The notes under the pieces are model-generated. The model saw only the letters and a program-made list of their open reading frames with translations, had not been told where the DNA came from and did no database searches. Shown piece after piece: positions 56,468 to 62,168 of a stretch of 64,000 nt of DNA. The DNA comes from a virus. The position numbers and the translations under genes were made by a program. Each line of letters begins with the position of its first letter. Positions within the stretch are counted from its first letter, which is position 1. The DNA is taken from IMG/VR virus record IMGVR_UViG_3300042446_001529, positions 34,645 to 98,644 of that record; one strand, 5' to 3'.

Positions 56468-57208
56468 ATGAAGCGAAAAAGAGCGCAAGTTCAGCAAAAC
56501 GAGCAATATGATCCACGATTTAACACAAACGTAATAAATATTGATCATAGGTTAAATGAAAAACGCAGAAGAGTACAGATTTATCCCAAGAGTCTAAGCC
56601 AAGAGACTTATCTACTTAAACTAAACGATCCCAACAAAATGATTGTATTCGCTATTGGTCCAGCCGGTACGGGTAAAACCATGCTGGCGGTTCAGTGGGC
56701 CATAGATCAACTCAAATATGGATCTGCAGATAAAATCATAGTTACTCGACCTGCTGTGAGTGTTGATGAAGAACACGGATTCTTGCCCGGGGACCTAAAC
56801 GAAAAAATGGCACCTTGGACCAAGCCAATATTTGATGTAATCGCAGAAAATTTCAATGCCAGAGAAATAGAAAATTTTATCAAAGAGGGGGTGATAGAAA
56901 CCAGTCCTTTGGCCTACATGCGAGGTAGAACTTTTAAAAATGCGGTAGTTGTAGCTGACGAGATGCAGAATGCAACGCCTAGTCAGATGAAGATGTTGCT
57001 GACGAGATTAGGACAGAACAGCAAGATGGTAGTTACAGGAGACCTACAACAAGCTGATCGTCCTAGCAACAACGGCCTACTAGAATTTTTAGGATTGTAT
57101 AATAATTTCCAAGGCCACAGATATGTGGATCTAGTAAAATTTGATGTGCAGGATGTTGAACGTCACGAAGCTGTTAAGGAGATATTAGCAATCTACGGCG
57201 ACGATTAA
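56468..57208 (+). CDS. phoH: PhoH-like ATPase, 246 aa
   Basis: Walker A GPAGTGKT (residues 64-71), Walker B AVVVADEMQN (near 160), ITRPAV-like IIVTRPAVSVDEEHGFLPGD, TGDLQQAD (sensor/motif III). PhoH proteins are P-loop ATPases, related to helicases, widespread in marine phages; the precise role is unresolved (RNA or phosphate stress have been proposed). It is the only plus-strand gene right of 23.8 kb, with AGGAGGG ten bases before the ATG and a hairpin leader. It converges with the next gene, overlapping by 4 bp. Confidence 0.92.
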   Translation: MKRKRAQVQQNEQYDPRFNTNVINIDHRLNEKRRRVQIYPKSLSQETYLLKLNDPNKMIVFAIGPAGTGKTMLAVQWAIDQLKYGSADKIIVTRPAVSVDEEHGFLPGDLNEKMAPWTKPIFDVIAENFNAREIENFIKEGVIETSPLAYMRGRTFKNAVVVADEMQNATPSQMKMLLTRLGQNSKMVVTGDLQQADRPSNNGLLEFLGLYNNFQGHRYVDLVKFDVQDVERHEAVKEILAIYGDD

Positions 57209-57447
57209 TCTTTAGGGAGGTAGGGGGTCAAGCGATCCCCTAACATTCTTTTATAAAACTCGATCATGTCATCATATCCTGCATCAGGATTGAGCCCGTT
57301 TTTGATCACAGTTTTCTTTTCAAAGTCTAGTATAACCTTGGAAGTCTGGATATCTGTGGTTCTGTAGTGCCTTTTGAATTCAGTGACTTCGTCGTATTTG
57401 CCATCAGGCTTCTTGATGTATTTCACTATCATGTATCTATTATCCAT
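57205..57447 (-). CDS. Unknown phage protein, 80 aa
   Basis: A small alpha/beta protein (DNRYMIVKYIKKPDGKYDEV, TEFKRHYRTTDIQTSKVILD) ending FYKRMLGDRLTPYLPKD. Its stop shares four bases with the convergent phoH stop. It overlaps the DUF2452-like gene by 8 bp. No recognised family. Confidence 0.6.
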   Translation of the reverse strand: MDNRYMIVKYIKKPDGKYDEVTEFKRHYRTTDIQTSKVILDFEKKTVIKNGLNPDAGYDDMIEFYKRMLGDRLTPYLPKD

Positions 57448-57934
57448 TTACGCTATTTCCTTCTTGATCTATTTCCATCCAGGTATGATCGCCCATGTAT
57501 TTTACTCGAGCCTGATATTCATAGTCTTCTGGAGCACTACTGGACCAGTCGTTGGGACCATGTTGTGTTAGCAATGTATATTGCTTTCTCTTGTCCCATG
57601 CTAGCCAATAGATATTACCCATCACCGGTTGAAACTGATACACCGCGGCATGAACGGCATCTGTGATATCTAATCTACGCTTGATAGCCTGCGCCTGTTT
57701 TTCTAACACATTAACCAATTCCACAATTCGATCGTATTCCTGCTGTGCATACATCCTAGCATGATTGATCATTAGATCTTTCTGTTTGGTTACCGGAACT
57801 AACTCGAATTTAACTCCTCCGGCTTCCGTGGGATACTCTGATACGTTTCTATTGAAGAAAGGCACCATTGTTCCACCTATATCGGCATCAAAACTATTTC
57901 TGCCTTTGGCAAGATTAGATTTTTTATCCGCCAT
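57440..57934 (-). CDS. DUF2452-like phage protein, 164 aa
   Basis: INHARMYAQQEYDRIVELVN and VLEKQAQAIKRRLDITDAVH are the core of the DUF2452 family (ARMYAQQ, KQAxAIKRR), followed by FQPVMGNIYWLAWDKRKQYT. DUF2452 proteins are small and cytosolic with unknown role. It overlaps the clamp-loader stop by 11 bp, so it is probably expressed with it. Confidence 0.7.
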   Translation of the reverse strand: MADKKSNLAKGRNSFDADIGGTMVPFFNRNVSEYPTEAGGVKFELVPVTKQKDLMINHARMYAQQEYDRIVELVNVLEKQAQAIKRRLDITDAVHAAVYQFQPVMGNIYWLAWDKRKQYTLLTQHGPNDWSSSAPEDYEYQARVKYMGDHTWMEIDQEGNSVNG

Positions 57935-58847
57935 TAATCTTTGATAATTTTACCAGAGTAGATGCTAAATTAATTTCTGGATCGATGATCAATGTGTGAT
58001 CTACCAGAGCCTGCTTAATGACATGCAAAGCCTTGTCCTGATGTTCTTCTGATCCAAAAATATCTAAATGGTTGTATAGCCACACATATACTTCTTGCAT
58101 CTCTTCAGCACGTAGTTTACCGCACAACATCTTACGTGCTTCTTGGATCTTTCCTGCTCTGAACAACTCGACCATATCAAACTTCCACTCTGCAGATCCT
58201 ACATCTTCCTTAGTAGCACTGTGCAGTTTGGCATCGTTGGTATTTTGTTGCAATAAATTTAGACATTTACGCAGATCAGGGTATGTGGTAGACACATACA
58301 TATCTAGGGTGTCTAAATCAAATTCAACGTTTTCTTCAACCAACACAGTGGCAGCTCTAGCGGTAAACTCTGTTTGATCAAGTTTTGAGAAATGCCATTG
58401 TTGGCAACGACTGTGCAATGCTGGCACAATCATATTAGGATTATTACAGGTTAAAATAAAGCGAGCATAATTGCTGTATTCTTCTATGATGCCTTTTAAC
58501 GAATCCTGCGCCTGCGGACTAAGACGATCTGCTTCGTCTAACAGCACCACCTTAAAGGCACCCCAAGCGATACTGCTGATAAATGGCACTATCTTGTTGC
58601 GTATGAAATCAATACCTGTTTCTCTACTGGCGTTTACTTCTAGCACATCAGCATCGAGAATTTCGATTTCGTTGACCAGAATCTTAGCCATGGTGGTTTT
58701 ACCAATGCCTGGAGGCCCGCTTAACAGTAGATGAGGAATGCTTTTTTCAGCCACCCATGTTTCGACCTGTTTACGTTGTGCAGAGTCACGCCATACATAC
58801 CCTTCCATCTTTTTAGGACGATACTTCTCAACCCATAGTTCTTTCAT
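57924..58847 (-). CDS. 44: Clamp loader subunit gp44
   Basis: 307 aa (T4 gp44 319). Walker A SGPPGIGKTTMAK, Walker B VVLLDEADRLS, and the arginine-finger SRC motif HSRCQQWHF, then the lid and collar domains. Gp44 is the ATPase that loads gp45 on primer-template DNA. I see no gp62 partner in the window. It overlaps its neighbours on both sides by a few bases. Confidence 0.92.
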   Translation of the reverse strand: MKELWVEKYRPKKMEGYVWRDSAQRKQVETWVAEKSIPHLLLSGPPGIGKTTMAKILVNEIEILDADVLEVNASRETGIDFIRNKIVPFISSIAWGAFKVVLLDEADRLSPQAQDSLKGIIEEYSNYARFILTCNNPNMIVPALHSRCQQWHFSKLDQTEFTARAATVLVEENVEFDLDTLDMYVSTTYPDLRKCLNLLQQNTNDAKLHSATKEDVGSAEWKFDMVELFRAGKIQEARKMLCGKLRAEEMQEVYVWLYNHLDIFGSEEHQDKALHVIKQALVDHTLIIDPEINLASTLVKLSKINGG

Positions 58848-59035
58848 TCTTTTGCCTTGTTAATAATGTCTTGTGTAATTATACTATTTTCTGCATCATA
58901 CAGCGAGAGGTTATGCAATCGATCTGCGCATGATCGAATGTCGTCGCTTAACTGGCCTCGACCAATTTCTCTTTCTACTGTGCGAGCAATGTCGTGTAAT
59001 GCAATCACCGCATCAACTAATTCAATATTCCTCAT
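58844..59035 (-). CDS. Unknown phage protein, 63 aa
   Basis: ATG at 59035 overlaps the preceding stop (ATGA) with GAGG eight bases upstream. Helical (NIELVDAVIALHDIARTVER, then GQLSDDIRSCADRLHNLSLY). Its TGA overlaps the gp44 ATG (ATGA). No recognised family. Confidence 0.6.
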   Translation of the reverse strand: MRNIELVDAVIALHDIARTVEREIGRGQLSDDIRSCADRLHNLSLYDAENSIITQDIINKAKE

Positions 59036-59199
59036 ACCAATTCCTCTACCACACCGAGTATCTCTGCTGAAATAATAAGAGCGCCTGCCCAATACAAATT
59101 ACCAGCAATTAATACTGCACCAGCAATAATTCGTAATCCGCTTTTTACAAGACTAACATAAAAATGTCCTTTGCTGGTATCTTTAGGTTGGATTTCCAT
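59032..59199 (-). CDS. Small membrane protein, 55 aa
   Basis: ATG at 59199 with AAGGA seven bases upstream, stop overlapping the next ATG. Two hydrophobic segments (residues about 22-33, LRIIAGAVLIAG, and 35-53, LYWAGALIISAEILGVVEEL). The start lies inside the end of the cytidylyltransferase gene (17-bp overlap). Function unknown. Confidence 0.6.
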   Translation of the reverse strand: MEIQPKDTSKGHFYVSLVKSGLRIIAGAVLIAGNLYWAGALIISAEILGVVEELV

Positions 59200-59629
59200 C
59201 TTTTAGTCCTTTATTAATTTCTGCTGCAATAACACGTTGTCTAAGTTCGCTAGTTGAGAAATTGTGTTCACGTTTGTTAAAATAAAATTCAATGCCTCGA
59301 TCGTCACATTCCCATCGACCTGTAAAATCTTTTTCTGCGTATTCCTGTCCTAATATTCTAACATTAATAGGATAAGAAAGCAAGATATTTACAAGATCGG
59401 CTTCCGTTTCGTAGACAAGTATCTCGTCAATATACTTACAGGCTTTCAGTTGTTCGTAGCGTTCAAATACACTTTGAATAGGTTTATTTTTTTCAGTAGG
59501 ACGATCAATGGTGGGATCTGTTTGCAACCCCACAATCAAATGATCGCATTGTGTCTTTGCTTCCTTGAGCATCATGATATGCCCAGCATGAAACAGGTCA
59601 AAGGTTGAGCAGGTAAAGCCTACTGTCAT
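59183..59629 (-). CDS. Cytidylyltransferase-like protein (TagD/HldE type), 148 aa
   Basis: An N-terminal HxGH-type motif in GFTCSTFDLFHAGHIMMLKE (FHAGH), VGLQTDPTIDRPTEK, and a C-terminal STSELRQRV (ISTTxxR motif) define a small cytidylyltransferase that joins CTP or ATP to a phosphorylated alcohol or sugar. 148 aa is the TagD length. Possible roles are activating glycerol-phosphate or a sugar for the glycan pathway. ATGA overlap with the upstream MazG-like gene. Confidence 0.8.
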   Translation of the reverse strand: MTVGFTCSTFDLFHAGHIMMLKEAKTQCDHLIVGLQTDPTIDRPTEKNKPIQSVFERYEQLKACKYIDEILVYETEADLVNILLSYPINVRILGQEYAEKDFTGRWECDDRGIEFYFNKREHNFSTSELRQRVIAAEINKGLKDGNPT

Positions 59630-59997
59630 TTTCTACTCAAAAACTCTTTGAGATTTGGTGGAGTCCAACCATCGGGCTTGAGAACTTTGCCATCTTCACG
59701 TTTAATTACTTTACCTGTCTTTTTATCAATTTTAGCAAAGTTGGTACGCATAACTTCTTTCCAGGCACCTTCTGCATCTGCACCCATTGAGTGAATAGCA
59801 CCGATAGTTACAACTAAGATGTCAATTAGCGCATCTAGAGATTCTACTTTGTCGTTATTATCTATTGCTACAGCAAGTTCTCTAGTTTCTTCCTCAATGA
59901 GTTTTAGATACATATTGAACTGATCTTGATTGAGGGATTCAACCGTTTGGTCGCAGGCCCGCATGAATTTTTCTTGATCACGAAATGGATTGGTCAT
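59626..59997 (-). CDS. mazG: MazG-like nucleotide pyrophosphohydrolase, 123 aa
   Basis: LKLIEEETRELAVAIDNNDK with DALIDILVVTIGAIHSMGAD matches the EExxE...D motif of MazG/PRA-PH-type NTP pyrophosphohydrolases, and RTNFAKIDKKTGKVIKREDG, KVLKPDGWTPPNL match phage MazG-like endings. The enzyme hydrolyses (d)NTPs or phosphoribosyl nucleotides, often proposed to adjust host nucleotide pools or ppGpp. Start and stop overlap neighbours. Confidence 0.8.
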   Translation of the reverse strand: MTNPFRDQEKFMRACDQTVESLNQDQFNMYLKLIEEETRELAVAIDNNDKVESLDALIDILVVTIGAIHSMGADAEGAWKEVMRTNFAKIDKKTGKVIKREDGKVLKPDGWTPPNLKEFLSRK

Positions 59998-60006
59998 TGT
60001 ATCTCC

Positions 60007-60246
60007 TTAAGACTTTAATATCTTAATGATACATTTTTTTTCCTGTTCCTGCAACCACTCTTTTTCCAAATCTCCGAAGTCTGGAGAATCTGCCAAGGCA
60101 ATATCTACCAGGACCTTGATCTGATACAGATCTTGTTTGGCGTAAAAGGCAGTGAAATGATCATTGTACGGATCTCGGCATTCTCTAACCAAGGCACGTA
60201 GTTGATTTGAGATATCAGCGATATCCGAACTTTTACGTAATTCCAT
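60007..60246 (-). CDS. Unknown phage protein, 79 aa
   Basis: Helical charged protein (ELRKSSDIADISNQLRALVR, then FYAKQDLYQIKVLVDIALAD) ending LQEQEKKCIIKILKS. Its ATG overlaps the stop of the gp31-like gene (TAATG). No recognised family. Confidence 0.55.
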   Translation of the reverse strand: MELRKSSDIADISNQLRALVRECRDPYNDHFTAFYAKQDLYQIKVLVDIALADSPDFGDLEKEWLQEQEKKCIIKILKS

Positions 60247-60665
60247 TAGTTAATTCTTGACATGTTTCCAGGTAGGAAGTCTTGTGGATCGATATTCATG
60301 CTTGATCCGTTTGAAAATTCCTGACCGATGTAGAAATCATTTGGTCTTTCGTCAGCAACTGCAATAACAGCTGTGGTTTCTACTTTTTGAAATTCTTTAT
60401 CACCGTTGCCGTCGTTGATTTTAATCTTACGAGTCCAACGACCGTGTTCAATAAGAACCCACTGACCGATCTTGACATCGAGGTCACATTTATCACCGAC
60501 TTTATAAACTTCAGCCCAACGAGGTTTAACACCGTGTGCTTTACCATCGTCACTTTGAATAACGATGCCGCCGGCAGTTTTCATTTCGCCCATGTCCATG
60601 TTAATAACAAGAAGGTCCTTTGGCAGAGGACGAACCTGCATGTGTCGTGCTTCGAGATTGAACAT
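60246..60665 (-). CDS. 31: gp31-like GroES-type co-chaperonin, 139 aa
   Basis: RPLPKDLLVINMDMGEMKTA, then GGIVIQSDDGKAHGVKPRWA, EVYKVG and KIGQWVLIEHGRWTRKI follow the GroES fold, with the SDDGKAHGVK segment in place of the mobile loop. The C-terminal extension (residues ~95-139) is extra. T4 gp31 replaces host GroES to fold the capsid protein with GroEL. AAGG sits six bases before the ATG. Confidence 0.75.
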   Translation of the reverse strand: MFNLEARHMQVRPLPKDLLVINMDMGEMKTAGGIVIQSDDGKAHGVKPRWAEVYKVGDKCDLDVKIGQWVLIEHGRWTRKIKINDGNGDKEFQKVETTAVIAVADERPNDFYIGQEFSNGSSMNIDPQDFLPGNMSRIN

Positions 60666-60673
60666 AGTTTACC

Positions 60674-60904
60674 TTATTTCTTGTTGCTGCGAGCAGCCAC
60701 TTCTTCATGTAATGCGTTGGGATTTTGTGCATAATAGTCTGCCAGCACTTGTTCGCGTGTGCGTATCACTCTGCCACCTTCGCCAATTTCGTCACCTCGA
60801 GCGTTGACTTTCATGTTGCCCACAGCCGGAGTTTTTTCAAATCTCAAGCTCATCTTTTCCATGTCAATTTCTTTGCCTCTCATTGAGGTATAAGTTCTTC
60901 CCAT
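60674..60904 (-). CDS. Conserved-type phage protein, 76 aa
   Basis: ATG at 60904 with GGAG six bases upstream is preferred to the longer 92-aa reading. GRTYTSMRGKEIDMEKMSLR, then TPAVGNMKVNARGDEIGEGG, RVIRTREQVLADYY is a short pattern (MRGxxxD, VGNxxxNARGDxxGxGG, TREQ) found in T4-like marine phages. Function unknown, likely structural or DNA-associated. Confidence 0.65.
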   Translation of the reverse strand: MGRTYTSMRGKEIDMEKMSLRFEKTPAVGNMKVNARGDEIGEGGRVIRTREQVLADYYAQNPNALHEEVAARSNKK

Positions 60905-60905
60905 T

Positions 60906-61367
60906 TTATTCTCCTTTAAAGAATTCGTTAATTGGTAGCTTGTATTTAACACTGTCTATTTTGTGTACGCCAATTATGAATAGCACATAACTGGCTACAG
61001 AACTGCCTCTTCCTACTCCCCATACAATATTATTGCTTCTGAGAGTATCTACCACATATTTCATTGCTCGCAACACAGGAATCAAATTATGATTTCTATA
61101 TAATTCGATCTCTTGTAATAATCTATCATAGTTTTGTTCTGGACAGTGATCCACCAAAAATGCTTCTATGTCCATGCATTGATATTCTTTGGGTATAAAC
61201 CATTCAGTGCAGTCTATGTCAGTGGGGGGAATTGGATAGTTCAAATGCTCTTGATGCAATCTATTCACATACTGTGAAAGATCATCAGAAGTTTGGCAAT
61301 GTTCCAGTATGTCCGGCCCATGCTGCATCACACCCTGTATGAGTTGTTGAGTAGTATTAGTCCACAT
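60906..61367 (-). CDS. DnaE-like fragment (part of DNA polymerase III alpha palm), 153 aa
   Basis: Residues 95-153 (LIPVLRAMKYVVDTLRSNNI, VWGVGRGSSVASYVLFIIGV, HKIDSVKYKLPINEFFKGE) align with the DnaE segment around the GRGS nucleotide-binding motif (119-123) and stop just before the Asp-x-Asp that binds metal. The first 90 residues do not match. In a phage with its own B-family polymerase it cannot be an active DNA polymerase by itself. Coding appears intact and overlaps its upstream neighbour, so it may be a repurposed domain rather than a decaying pseudogene. Confidence 0.6.
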   Translation of the reverse strand: MWTNTTQQLIQGVMQHGPDILEHCQTSDDLSQYVNRLHQEHLNYPIPPTDIDCTEWFIPKEYQCMDIEAFLVDHCPEQNYDRLLQEIELYRNHNLIPVLRAMKYVVDTLRSNNIVWGVGRGSSVASYVLFIIGVHKIDSVKYKLPINEFFKGE

Positions 61368-61587
61368 TGATCAATTGACCTAAATCACCATCTGCCTGTT
61401 TCAATTTCTGAGCATGCCTCTTTGCGAGTTCTTCTCTATATATTGTAACAAAAGTAGATAGCTGTGTCAAGAGATCTCTACTGCCCATTCTTGCAGCAGC
61501 GTGATATTTTTTATTCAATTCGATGAGACGATTTTCAATGTCTTGATCTTTATACTCTGACAAATCGCCGCTCAGTGGATGAAACAT
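61357..61587 (-). CDS. Unknown phage protein, 76 aa
   Basis: ATG at 61587 overlaps the preceding stop (TAATG). Helical protein (FHPLSGDLSEYKDQDIENRL, IELNKKYHAAARMGSRDLLT, then LGQLINVD). A similar short pattern (MFHP, ENRL/ENKI, INVD) is found near structural genes of T4-like marine phages. Function unknown. Confidence 0.6.
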   Translation of the reverse strand: MFHPLSGDLSEYKDQDIENRLIELNKKYHAAARMGSRDLLTQLSTFVTIYREELAKRHAQKLKQADGDLGQLINVD

Positions 61588-62168
61588 TAGCTGTATAATC
61601 CTAAATAATTCATCCAAATTACAGTAGCACTGTGTTGCCAAACTTCGATGATCACTGGGTTTGTAGCAGATGTGACTGTAACTGATACAGGAAAACCTGG
61701 TGATTTTTTAATCACAGTGCCGCCTGAAGTAATAAATGTAATTGTTCTAGCAGTACCATCTCCGTAGAGTTCTAGAGTGGCTTTACCGATCTGTCCGAGT
61801 CCTGTGACATCCACTGCTCCGGTAGGAAATTCAGAGAATGACAAACTGGTGTTTGCTCCGAACTTTACTATGTGATACATGGCCTGTTTAAAACTGATGT
61901 CTTGTGTGCCTGCCACTATTGGAGAACCATAGTCCTTTTTACGCAGATAAGCATCTTGTAGTGTTACAGATCCTACTACATTATACAAGAAATCGTTGTC
62001 TTCGTCTATCCGGGCTGCATTATCCTGCAGATCTGTAATCTCAGTCTTGGCAGCAGAGAAGTTGGTTTTGATAGTATCAAAGTTATCTCTAAACACCTGA
62101 GTGTCGTTGTCCTGGCCAGCTACAGGAAAGTTTTCATTTATTGCTGCGAAATTGATAAGGCTTGTCAA
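61587..62168 (-). CDS. Virion structural protein, 193 aa
   Basis: It starts TSLINFAAINENFPVAGQDN and DTQVFRDNFDTIKTNFSAAK, followed by a beta-rich C-terminal half (GKATLELYGDGTARTITFIT) typical of phage neck, tail or baseplate-associated proteins. A possible late promoter (GATAAATA) lies 33 nt upstream inside the end of the next gene. No enzymatic motif. Confidence 0.6.
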   Translation of the reverse strand: MTSLINFAAINENFPVAGQDNDTQVFRDNFDTIKTNFSAAKTEITDLQDNAARIDEDNDFLYNVVGSVTLQDAYLRKKDYGSPIVAGTQDISFKQAMYHIVKFGANTSLSFSEFPTGAVDVTGLGQIGKATLELYGDGTARTITFITSGGTVIKKSPGFPVSVTVTSATNPVIIEVWQHSATVIWMNYLGLYS

